Below are positions 35,685-43,717 of a stretch of DNA of 64,000 nucleotides, one piece after another (the first letter of the stretch is position 1; each line of letters starts with the position of its first letter). Below the pieces are notes generated by a model. The model did not search any database. It saw nothing but the letters and a program-made list of their open reading frames with translations, and had not been told where the DNA came from. This DNA comes from Gracilimonas sp965227215. Lineage in GTDB: Bacteria > Bacteroidota > Rhodothermia > Balneolales > Balneolaceae. A program made the position numbers and the translations under genes. The stretch spans positions 2,666,001-2,730,000 of the forward strand of contig OZ245729.1 of assembly GCA_965227215.1 (NCBI GenBank). Reading direction: 5' to 3'.

Positions 35685-36434
35685 CTATCGGGGATACCAG
35701 TTTTTCAGGCGCACTTCGATATTCTTGTCTCCGGAATCCACCAGCTTTTTGAATTCCTGAATATCCTGTCCCCGGTGGTGATAGGGGTACACAATAGCCG
35801 GTTTAAAATCTAATACGGCATCTGAAGCTTGGTTAATATCCATCGTGTAAGGCAGATTCATACATACAAAAGCAATGTCAATTCCTTCCAGGTTTCGCAT
35901 TTCCGGGATTCCTTCCGTATCACCTGAAACATAAACGTCCTTTCCGCCCATTGTCAGTACATATCCGTTACCCCAGCCCTTAGCATGCCGTGCGTCTTCT
36001 TCAGGCAGGTTATACATGGGTACTGCCCGGATGGTAATTCCTTCATATTCCTTGGTTTCACCATTGGCAATTACGGTTGTTTGGGAAAGGTATTGTTCCG
36101 GTAGTTGATCGGCGACGGCTTGTGGAACATAGAAAGAGGTATTTTCGATATCGAGGCTAACCAGTGTTTCCGGGCTCAGATGATCGCCGTGAGGGTGAGT
36201 AATAAGGATGATATCGGGGGCAGGTTTTTCATCATACAATTCGGCTTGTCCCCAGGGGTCTACATAAACCGTTTGTCCGTTCCACTCAAAAATTACGGAG
36301 CCGTGCAGTATAGGGTGAATGACCAATTCTCCTTCATCGGTATCAATTCGGTCGGGATTATTATTCAGTTGTGCCTGGGCGAAGGTAGAAGTTAAAAATC
36401 CTAAAAGGATGAAAATGAAAAAAGTACGAAGCAT
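35685..36434 (-). CDS. Secreted MBL-fold metal-dependent hydrolase (UlaG-like)
   Basis: The 249-residue protein has a signal peptide (ending TFAQAQ) and the metallo-beta-lactamase fold motif H80-P-H82-G-D84-H85. Further ligands are likely in VYVSGDTEG and in YPYHHRGQD. This subgroup is related to UlaG-type hydrolases. The substrate is unknown, and beta-lactamase activity is not implied. Export makes a periplasmic role likely. Confidence 0.82.
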   Translation of the reverse strand: MLRTFFIFILLGFLTSTFAQAQLNNNPDRIDTDEGELVIHPILHGSVIFEWNGQTVYVDPWGQAELYDEKPAPDIILITHPHGDHLSPETLVSLDIENTSFYVPQAVADQLPEQYLSQTTVIANGETKEYEGITIRAVPMYNLPEEDARHAKGWGNGYVLTMGGKDVYVSGDTEGIPEMRNLEGIDIAFVCMNLPYTMDINQASDAVLDFKPAIVYPYHHRGQDIQEFKKLVDSGDKNIEVRLKNWYPR

Positions 36435-36510
36435 GGCTTGGTATTAGTTCGGTGTTGAACGTTTAACTCTGATAATGACGGATTATTCAAATAGCATCCG
36501 CTACGTACTG

Positions 36511-36948
36511 CTAGGTTGGATATCCGCCACCAATATAATTACGGAGCGAATCTATTTCAGATTTCTGGTGGGCAATCACTGTTTTCACAACATCACCGAT
36601 GGAAATCACACCGACTACCTGCTCATTGTCAACCACAGGAAGGTGCCGGATTTTTTTCTCCGTCATAAGCTGCATGCATAGGTTTACGGTATCAGTAGGC
36701 TGAACCCGAATGACATCTTTGGTCATGATCTCCTGCACTTCAGTATTCTTGGAAGTACGACCCTCAAGAATTACCCGGTTCCTGTAATCACGCTCTGATA
36801 TGATTCCCTTCAGCTTAGAATCTTCCATCACCAGCAATGCTCCGACATTGTATTCAGCCATTTTTGCGATGGCATCAAATACGGTAGAATCCGGCTTAAC
36901 GGAAAATATGTCTCTTCCTTTTTGATTTAAGATCTCCTTTACCTTCAT
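36511..36948 (-). CDS. CBS-pair domain protein
   Basis: The 145-residue protein is only two CBS domains (about 8-65 and 75-130), with GALLVMEDSKLKGIISERDY and HLPVVDNEQVVGVISIGDVV as typical cores. Such stand-alone pairs bind adenosyl ligands (AMP, ATP, SAM) and act as sensors. The partner is unknown. Confidence 0.88.
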   Translation of the reverse strand: MKVKEILNQKGRDIFSVKPDSTVFDAIAKMAEYNVGALLVMEDSKLKGIISERDYRNRVILEGRTSKNTEVQEIMTKDVIRVQPTDTVNLCMQLMTEKKIRHLPVVDNEQVVGVISIGDVVKTVIAHQKSEIDSLRNYIGGGYPT

Positions 36949-37035
36949 AATCCATACCTCCCTTAATTACAATTGGCTGTTGCTGTAATAAAAGGATTTT
37001 TTGGAGATTTGCAAGCGGAAAGGTCCTTAGTCACT

Positions 37036-37959
37036 TTAAGCTGTGTTTAGCCAATTGAACATTTTGTCAAAAGCCAGCTCCCGTACTTCTTTTTTGGAAA
37101 GGAAAACATCATGCATTGCACCTTGCACTTCGGCCAGGGTAACATTTCCTCCTAATTTATGTCCATATGATTTCATGTGTTCTACATTCAGAACCATGTC
37201 TGTTTTCAGGATGTTTTCATTCCAACTTTGGTTACGGCTGGATTTATCTGAGTGAAGAATCAGAATCGGAATCTCGATGCAGGAATGACGATGCAGTTTT
37301 TTTTGGGCTTCATGCATGGCGGCAACCCATTTCAGATAGGCAGGAAACCCCCGTAACGGTTTCCAGTCGGTATTGTAATCCCATTCCCCGTGTTTTTTAC
37401 TGGAAATGCTGGCTCCGTACAAGTGAGAAAAGGGTTTCTTCAGGGAAGCGTATGGCTTGAAATTGGAAATCACCCGTGCAGCGGGTAACAAAATAGCCCG
37501 TTGCCAGGGATTGAGGTTGAACTGCAGAAAAGGTGAGTTGAGAATCAATTTATCTATGTGTTCCCGGTTTTCGCCTTCGTTCAGGTAAAGGCTGCCGGTT
37601 AGTCCGCCTGTGGAATGGCCTAAGAGGATGATTTCGCCATTATTTTCAGACTGGATGAATTCCAAAGCCCGGTCAATTTCGGGGAAATACTCTTTCACTG
37701 ACCGACAGTAATTCGGAGTTTGGTGAGGAAGTAAAGAGCGGCCGTGTTTTCTCAAATCCAGGCCATAGAAATTGAAATCTTGTTCATGAAATGCTTCCGC
37801 TACGTGAACCTGAAAGAAATAGTCGCTCAATCCGTGAATATATAAAACAGACGGGCGAGAGGGGACGTGATTCGGAGATTCAACAAGAGTTGCAATCACT
37901 TTCCCTTCATAATCTTCTCCGAGTTCGAATGTATGTTCCGAAAAATCCCCGATTTTCAT
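37036..37959 (-). CDS. Alpha/beta hydrolase (lysophospholipase-like)
   Basis: The 307-residue serine hydrolase has the nucleophile elbow GHSTGG (S116), the oxyanion region YIHGLSDYF and a likely catalytic histidine in GAMHDVFLS near the C-terminus. Its pattern matches monoacylglycerol lipase/lysophospholipase-like hydrolases. It lacks a signal peptide. It starts 5 bases after ywbE ends, so the two are co-transcribed. Confidence 0.84.
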   Translation of the reverse strand: MKIGDFSEHTFELGEDYEGKVIATLVESPNHVPSRPSVLYIHGLSDYFFQVHVAEAFHEQDFNFYGLDLRKHGRSLLPHQTPNYCRSVKEYFPEIDRALEFIQSENNGEIILLGHSTGGLTGSLYLNEGENREHIDKLILNSPFLQFNLNPWQRAILLPAARVISNFKPYASLKKPFSHLYGASISSKKHGEWDYNTDWKPLRGFPAYLKWVAAMHEAQKKLHRHSCIEIPILILHSDKSSRNQSWNENILKTDMVLNVEHMKSYGHKLGGNVTLAEVQGAMHDVFLSKKEVRELAFDKMFNWLNTA

Positions 37960-37964
37960 AACAG

Positions 37965-38156
37965 TTAAAGAATCTTTTTTACCCGTCCGACTTGTCCGTC
38001 GGTTAACCTGACTTTAATGCCATGTGGGTGAGTGGCTGAATTCGTCAAGATATTCTGTACTTCACCATTGGTAATTTTACCACTTCGTTGATCTTTCTTA
38101 AGTACAATTCCAACCTGTATCCCGGGTCGGATATTAGCTCTGTATTTTCCGTCCAT
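37965..38156 (-). CDS. ywbE: YwbE family small protein
   Basis: The 63-residue protein matches YwbE (DUF2196): it has GIQVGIVLKKDQRSGKITNG, then NILTNSATHPHGIKVRL and a terminal GQVGRVKKIL. This looks like a small SH3-like beta barrel. The function is unknown. It heads a two-gene unit with the hydrolase. Confidence 0.9.
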   Translation of the reverse strand: MDGKYRANIRPGIQVGIVLKKDQRSGKITNGEVQNILTNSATHPHGIKVRLTDGQVGRVKKIL

Positions 38157-38310
38157 GTTAATTATGAAAGAGATTTCTGTTTACTTGTTACAGCTCTAAC
38201 ACAAATTCAGAGGTGAATGTTTAGTGTTCGGTAAAAATAATTCAAATTTTCTTTTGTTTAGAACCGTAAATCTGTTTGGGATTTTCTGCCATAGGCACTA
38301 TATACAAAAC

Positions 38311-39546
38311 ATGAATAATCCGCTTAAAAAGTACTTTGGCCCCAGCACATTGGTTGCTGCTGCTTTCATTGGGCCGGGAACTGTTACGGTCTGCACTCTG
38401 GCCGGGGTTAGGTCAGGATATGTACTGCTTTGGGCGCTGCTTTTCTCTGTGATAGCTACCATTGTTTTACAAGAGATGACCGGACGTTTAGGCATTATTA
38501 CCCGCAAAGGGTTTGGGGAAGCTATCCGGGAGCAACTGGAGAGTCCTGTAATCAGGATACTGGCAATTATCCTTGTATTCAGCGCTATTGTAATTGGGAA
38601 TATCGCCTATGAGGGTGGAAATATATCCGGAGCGGTACTTGGTTGGGAAGAACTTTTTCCGGGATTTGATTTAACGGTAAATGGATCTGTGGTACGACTT
38701 AGCTCTGTGGTTATCGGAGCTGTTGCTTTTCTGTTGTTGTACTCCGGAAATTTTAAGCGGATCGTAAATGTGATGACTGTTCTGGTAGGCATTATGAGTA
38801 TTGTTTTTGTGACAACGGCGGTAGTTATTCAACCCGATGTAACGGCTATCTTGAAAGGACTTATTATTCCGACCGCCTCTCCCGATGAGCTGCTAACCGT
38901 TATAGCTTTGATAGGGACAACAGTGGTTCCCTATAACCTCTTTTTGCATGCGTCAACGGTTCAGGAACGGTACTCCGGCTATTCTCAACTATCCGAAATG
39001 AGGGTTGAAAACGCAGTTGGGATTATTTTAGGGGGCATGATTTCTATGTGTATTGTCATCACAAGCGCGGCAGCAGCTGATGGATCTCTCGCCCAAGTAA
39101 ACAGTGCCGCTGATATGGCGAGGCAACTGGAGCCTTTACTGGGAACATGGGCAAAGTCATTTATGGGAATTGGGCTCTTTGCGGCTGGTATCACTTCGGC
39201 TGTAACCGCTCCGCTGGCAGCTGCCTATGCTGCGAAGGGCATGTTTGGCTGGAAAGCCGGTCTTAAAGACTTCAAATTCAGAATGGTATGGATGCTTGTT
39301 CTTTTTACAGGCATGGTGTTTTCCGCTTTCAGTATTAACCCGGTTAAACTCATCGAATTTGCCCAGATTGCGAATGGAATCACACTGCCGGTGATTGCTG
39401 TTTTCTTATTGTACATCATGAATAAGCCACTGCTGCTTGGAACAAACTCCAATTCAACCCGACAAAATTTACTTGGAGCAGTTGTGATTTTAGTTACTAT
39501 TCTGGTTGGGTTCAGAAGTTTGAATTCTGTGTTTAATTTCTTTTAG
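38311..39546 (+). CDS. Nramp-fold transporter lacking the metal ligands (YcsG-like)
   Basis: The 411-residue protein has about eleven membrane helices in the Nramp order. The metal-binding TM1 motif DPGN is G21-P-G-T24 here (FIGPGTVTVCTLAG), and the TM6 motif (A/M)PHN is VPYN (TTVVPYNLFLHAS), so the Asp, Asn and Met ligands are all missing. It starts a tight operon with pxpABC (2-base gap), like ycsG next to ycsF in Bacillus subtilis. A substrate such as 5-oxoproline or another small organic solute is more likely than a divalent metal; this is inference. The ATG at 38311 was preferred to GTG 38224. Confidence 0.85.
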   Translation: MNNPLKKYFGPSTLVAAAFIGPGTVTVCTLAGVRSGYVLLWALLFSVIATIVLQEMTGRLGIITRKGFGEAIREQLESPVIRILAIILVFSAIVIGNIAYEGGNISGAVLGWEELFPGFDLTVNGSVVRLSSVVIGAVAFLLLYSGNFKRIVNVMTVLVGIMSIVFVTTAVVIQPDVTAILKGLIIPTASPDELLTVIALIGTTVVPYNLFLHASTVQERYSGYSQLSEMRVENAVGIILGGMISMCIVITSAAAADGSLAQVNSAADMARQLEPLLGTWAKSFMGIGLFAAGITSAVTAPLAAAYAAKGMFGWKAGLKDFKFRMVWMLVLFTGMVFSAFSINPVKLIEFAQIANGITLPVIAVFLLYIMNKPLLLGTNSNSTRQNLLGAVVILVTILVGFRSLNSVFNFF

Positions 39547-39548
39547 AT

Positions 39549-40304
39549 ATGATTAAGAAGATTGATATAAATTGCGATTTGGGTGAATTCTACGGCATGT
39601 ACGATGAACGCCGTGATTCCAAGATCATGCCTTATATTTCGAGTTGTAATATAGCTTGCGGATTTCATTCGGGAGATCCTGTCACGATTTCAAAAACCGT
39701 TGAACTAGCTCTGGAACATGGGGTAGCCATTGGAGCTCATCCTTCTTATCCGGACTTACAGGGATTTGGCCGGCGCATCATGAACCTTTCGGCTGAGGAA
39801 CTGGAGGCGTGTATTTTATATCAGGTGTCTGCTTTAAAAGGGATGACGGAATCACTGGGAGGTAAGCTCCATCATGTGAAGCCGCATGGGGCATTATATA
39901 ATCATGCTGCCAAGGATGAAGATGTGGCTCTTGGTATAGCCAAAGCCCTTGTTCAGATTCAGAATGATATGATGATTTATGCTCCTGCAGAGTCCAAACT
40001 GGCGGAAGTGGCTAAAGATGTGGGGCTGAAAGTTCGTAATGAGGTTTTTGCAGACCGGCAATATGAAGACGATCTGAGCCTTCGGTCTCGTTCTTTAGAG
40101 GGAGCTGTGCTTCACGAGAAAAAGTCTGTCTTAAAACAAATAGCTTCCTTTTTGGATGGTATAGTGCATACTCAGGGTGGGCTTGATTTGCCGGTCACCG
40201 CCCAAACGGTGTGTCTGCATAGCGATACTGAAGGGGCAGCAGAGTTAGCAAAAGAGATTCACGATTTTTTGGAGAAACATGAAGTCGAAATTACTTCAGC
40301 TTAA
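39549..40304 (+). CDS. pxpA: 5-oxoprolinase subunit A (LamB/YcsF)
   Basis: The 251-residue TIM-barrel protein has the family start DINCDLGEFYG, ACGFHSGDP, GAHPSYPDLQGFGRR and VKPHGALYNHA. PxpA with PxpBC cleaves 5-oxoproline (pyroglutamate) to glutamate with ATP. It overlaps pxpB by 26 bases. Confidence 0.94.
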   Translation: MIKKIDINCDLGEFYGMYDERRDSKIMPYISSCNIACGFHSGDPVTISKTVELALEHGVAIGAHPSYPDLQGFGRRIMNLSAEELEACILYQVSALKGMTESLGGKLHHVKPHGALYNHAAKDEDVALGIAKALVQIQNDMMIYAPAESKLAEVAKDVGLKVRNEVFADRQYEDDLSLRSRSLEGAVLHEKKSVLKQIASFLDGIVHTQGGLDLPVTAQTVCLHSDTEGAAELAKEIHDFLEKHEVEITSA

Positions 40305-40974
40305 TAATCGAAGCTGGTCGGTTTCAGCCCTCGGAGAACAAGCTATTCTCATAAAGCCGAAAGGTGATGGAGTTTCCCTGCAGCTCATTCATGAATCTTC
40401 CCAAATAATTGCTAAAACATCCATTACCGGCGTTGTAGATATTATTCCCGCTTATAAAAGTATTGCTATTGTCTATAACCGGATACTGAATGATCTACAC
40501 AAAGAGATCGATATCCTATCAAAAGCATTCCGGAATATTTCCGTAGAAAACTATTCCCCCAAAAAACATGTGATACCTGTATGCTATGAATTAGGGCTTG
40601 ATTGGGAGGAAGTTGAAATGCACACAGGTTTGGAAAGAGACAGGATTATTCAGATTCATTTGGCTGAGTCTTATACCGTTGCTATGATGGGGTTTCTTCC
40701 CGGTTTCTTATACTTGTCGGGGTTGAAAGACAGGATTGCCTGTCCTAGAAAGCAAGAGCCAAGAAGCCGGATTCCGGCCGGATCAATTGGCATCGGTGGA
40801 AAACAGACGGGGGTTTACTCTCTTGAAAGTCCCGGTGGCTGGCAGATAATTGGCCGAACTCCTCTTTCTTTTTTTGATGTACGAAAAGATCCTCCTATGG
40901 ATGTTCGTGCTGGAGATCAGGTAGTTTTTGAACGTATCTCTGAAAAAGAATTTTCTAAACAAGTGGAGGATTAA
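40279..40974 (+). CDS. pxpB: 5-oxoprolinase subunit B
   Basis: The 231-residue protein (KipI/AHS1 family) has the conserved MGFLPGFLYLSGL, PRKQEPRSRIPAGSIGIGG and ESPGGWQIIGRTP blocks. It works with PxpC as the ATP-using part of 5-oxoprolinase. Its ATG at 40279 has ggaga just upstream inside pxpA. Confidence 0.93.
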   Translation: MKSKLLQLNNRSWSVSALGEQAILIKPKGDGVSLQLIHESSQIIAKTSITGVVDIIPAYKSIAIVYNRILNDLHKEIDILSKAFRNISVENYSPKKHVIPVCYELGLDWEEVEMHTGLERDRIIQIHLAESYTVAMMGFLPGFLYLSGLKDRIACPRKQEPRSRIPAGSIGIGGKQTGVYSLESPGGWQIIGRTPLSFFDVRKDPPMDVRAGDQVVFERISEKEFSKQVED

Positions 40975-40978
40975 CCCG

Positions 40979-41896
40979 GTGGGTAGCTTGGAAGTAATTG
41001 ATGGAGGAATGTTAACCACAGTTCAGGATGCAGGACGATTTGGATATCGCCAATACGGAGTACCTGTTTCCGGTGCGATGGATGATTATGCCTATCAACT
41101 AGCAAACCAATTGGTTGGGAATAACAGAAAAATGCCATTGTTGGAAATGACTCTCAATGGCGGAACCTATAAGTTCAGATCGGATGCAATCATTGCAGTA
41201 ACCGGGGCTGACATGAAACCCGAAATAAATGGAGAGAGAATATCACTGAATACTTCTTATGAAACTAAATCCGGGGACGAGATTTCTTTTGATTACTGTG
41301 AGAGAGGATGCAGGAGTTTTTTTGCCATTCGGGGAAAGCTGGATGTTAAGGAAGTGATGGGCTCCTGTTCGACTTTTATTACCGGAAAATTCGGTGGATT
41401 TGAAGGCCGTGCACTACAAGAAGGGGATGTTCTTTCATGGATTGAAAACGAAGGGAATTATACTTCGGTTAAGATATCTGAAGAACGGTTGCCGTACTAT
41501 TCATCAAAAGTGCAACTGAGAATTCTTGAAGGGCCGGAGTGGGATTGGTTATCGGAAAGCCAAAAACAACATTTTTTGAATACGGAGTTTGATGTCAGTT
41601 CGGAGAGCAACCGAATGGGAGTTCGGCTTAAAGGCGACAGCATTCAACCCAAAGAAGAGCAGATGGTATCGGCACCGGTTATTCCGGGTATAATTCAGCT
41701 GCCTGAAAACGGCCGGCCTATCATCATCATGAAAGACGGACAAGCCGTTGGAGGGTACCCCAGGATAGCCAAAGTAATAGATACTGATTTATGGAGAGCC
41801 GGTCAGTTGTGGTCTGGAGTACAGCTAACATTCAGGAAAATCAACCGAGAAGAGGCGAATAAATTAAGTGCTTTTCAAAAAAATCTGTTATACTGA
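40979..41896 (+). CDS. pxpC: 5-oxoprolinase subunit C (GTG start)
   Basis: The 305-residue protein (KipA/AHS2 family) has LTTVQDAGRFGYRQYGVPVSGAMD near the N-terminus and the C-terminal GGYPRIAKVIDTDLWRAGQL. The start was set at GTG 40979: a strong ggagga (40965-40970) lies 8 bases upstream, right after the pxpB stop, and this fits family length. A TTG start at 40928 would give an unrelated extension overlapping pxpB. Confidence 0.92.
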   Translation: MGSLEVIDGGMLTTVQDAGRFGYRQYGVPVSGAMDDYAYQLANQLVGNNRKMPLLEMTLNGGTYKFRSDAIIAVTGADMKPEINGERISLNTSYETKSGDEISFDYCERGCRSFFAIRGKLDVKEVMGSCSTFITGKFGGFEGRALQEGDVLSWIENEGNYTSVKISEERLPYYSSKVQLRILEGPEWDWLSESQKQHFLNTEFDVSSESNRMGVRLKGDSIQPKEEQMVSAPVIPGIIQLPENGRPIIIMKDGQAVGGYPRIAKVIDTDLWRAGQLWSGVQLTFRKINREEANKLSAFQKNLLY

Positions 41897-41918
41897 GAGC
41901 AAGCTAACATCAAGATAT

Positions 41919-43598
41919 ATGTATTTTATAAAGACTGTTTTTTTGACTCTGAGCATTGCTTTGCTCTCGTTTTCCCACACCTTGGCTCAACATGAACGTG
42001 ACCCGGCTCAATTCAACAAAATTACACTTGATAATGAGGATTTTAAGAAAATTTGTACCCTTACCTCGACCGGCGAGAATGTTCATTATCGATTATCTCA
42101 TCAGGAATTTAATAGCTTAAAAAAGTCAGCCAGCAAAGGCGCCAGTATCCAGGTTGACTATATTGCACGCCCGTCGTGGCCCGATGAAGCGGTGGAAGCA
42201 TTTGAGTATGCAGTTGAAATCTGGGAAACTTATTTGGATTCCGACATACCCATAAGAGTACAAGCAAACTGGACTCAATTGGGAGAGTTTACGCTGGGTA
42301 GTGCCGGTCCTTCTCAAATTGTGCAACTTGAAGGTGATGAAGAACCAACATGGTATTCAATAGCACAGGGAAGTGCTATTTCAGGAATAGATTTTGTGGC
42401 TCAGTCACAAGGTACGAGCTCTGAAGTAAATCATGATGTGATCGTGAACATGAATGCCGGTTGGGATAATTGGTATTTCGGTACGGATGCTCAGACTCCA
42501 GGTGGATTAATCGATTTTGTAACTGTTGTGTTACACGAAATTGGTCATGGAATAGGTTTTACAGGTTCGATGCAGGTGCCTACAGGGCAAACTGCTCAGT
42601 GGGGGTATGGAGCACCACCGATACCCATAATCTATGACCGTTTTGTAATTGATTCAGATGGTTCTCAGATCATTGACAATCAAGTATATCGGAGCCCATC
42701 CGGAAAGCTTTATGATGCGGTTACAAGCAGAACAGGTGGAATATTCTTTGGAGGTATAAACACAATTGGAACCTATAATGGAGATGCAGCTCCTTTATAC
42801 GCACCTTCAGAGTGGAATGGAGGGTCCAGCTATTCACACCTCGATTTAGCAACCTTTACTAATACCGAAAATGCGTTGATGCGTCCTCAAATTGATCGAG
42901 CTTTTGCTATACATTCTCCTGGGCCTATAATGTGTAGTATTTTTGGGGATATGGGTTGGCCATTAGCCGAGAATTGTCAGAATTTATTGGGTACGGAGTC
43001 TGAGATTATGGTAAATCAGGTTTTGGATAACAAGATAGATTTTGGTGTCACCAATGTTGGGTTAGACATTGAGAACACTTTTACTATATCAAATGGGCCG
43101 AATGCTATTGATCCACTGGTAGGGCGGATTGGTATCTCTGGAAGCAGCTCATTCGCTGTTGTTAATAGCAAACAGATATTTGTACTTGATCCGGGAGAAT
43201 CCACTAATATTACTGTTCGCTATCAACCCGGGGCAGAAGGTGAAGTAACCGGAGCACTTGAGATTGTACATAATGGAACCGAAGGAGAGAACCCGATAAT
43301 TATTTCTTTGGGAGGGGAGGCCTTGCCGGAAGATAAAGTCTTCGTTTTGGATCAAAATTACCCGAATCCTTTTAATGCCACCACTACCATTCCCTATGCG
43401 CTTTCACAGACAGCAGATGTTCGATTAGAGGTTTTTGATCCACTGGGTAAGCATGTACAAACGCTGGTTGATTCCCGGCAGCCTTCCGGTCGTTACAATC
43501 AGCCATTTCAAGCAGATAATGTGTCAAGTGGTCTATTTATTTATCGCCTGATTGTGGATGGTAAAAGTAAAACAGGAAAACTTCTGTTGGTTAAATAA
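41919..43598 (+). CDS. Secreted zinc-peptidase-like protein with T9SS C-terminal domain
   Basis: The 559-residue protein has a signal peptide (ending SHTLAQ), a metzincin-like domain with H206-E-I-G-H210-G-I-G213, a possible Met-turn NALMRPQI, then an Ig-like 'choice-of-anchor' module (about 365-465). A T9SS sorting domain follows (QNYPNPFNATTTIPYAL to KLLLVK). The third His of HExxHxxGxxH is a Gly (216), so the third zinc ligand must be elsewhere or absent. Start ATG 41919 was chosen; the frame upstream overlaps pxpC. It should be exported through the type IX system. Confidence 0.85.
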   Translation: MYFIKTVFLTLSIALLSFSHTLAQHERDPAQFNKITLDNEDFKKICTLTSTGENVHYRLSHQEFNSLKKSASKGASIQVDYIARPSWPDEAVEAFEYAVEIWETYLDSDIPIRVQANWTQLGEFTLGSAGPSQIVQLEGDEEPTWYSIAQGSAISGIDFVAQSQGTSSEVNHDVIVNMNAGWDNWYFGTDAQTPGGLIDFVTVVLHEIGHGIGFTGSMQVPTGQTAQWGYGAPPIPIIYDRFVIDSDGSQIIDNQVYRSPSGKLYDAVTSRTGGIFFGGINTIGTYNGDAAPLYAPSEWNGGSSYSHLDLATFTNTENALMRPQIDRAFAIHSPGPIMCSIFGDMGWPLAENCQNLLGTESEIMVNQVLDNKIDFGVTNVGLDIENTFTISNGPNAIDPLVGRIGISGSSSFAVVNSKQIFVLDPGESTNITVRYQPGAEGEVTGALEIVHNGTEGENPIIISLGGEALPEDKVFVLDQNYPNPFNATTTIPYALSQTADVRLEVFDPLGKHVQTLVDSRQPSGRYNQPFQADNVSSGLFIYRLIVDGKSKTGKLLLVK

Positions 43599-43717
43599 AC
43601 CCGTCTTCTGTTTATATCTTTTCTTAATATACCGATAACGAGCGTACAGGCATATTCTCCCTATATTTAGGATAACAGTAGGAAGGTTGGCCATCACCAG
43701 GATTCAGGTTAGTTATA

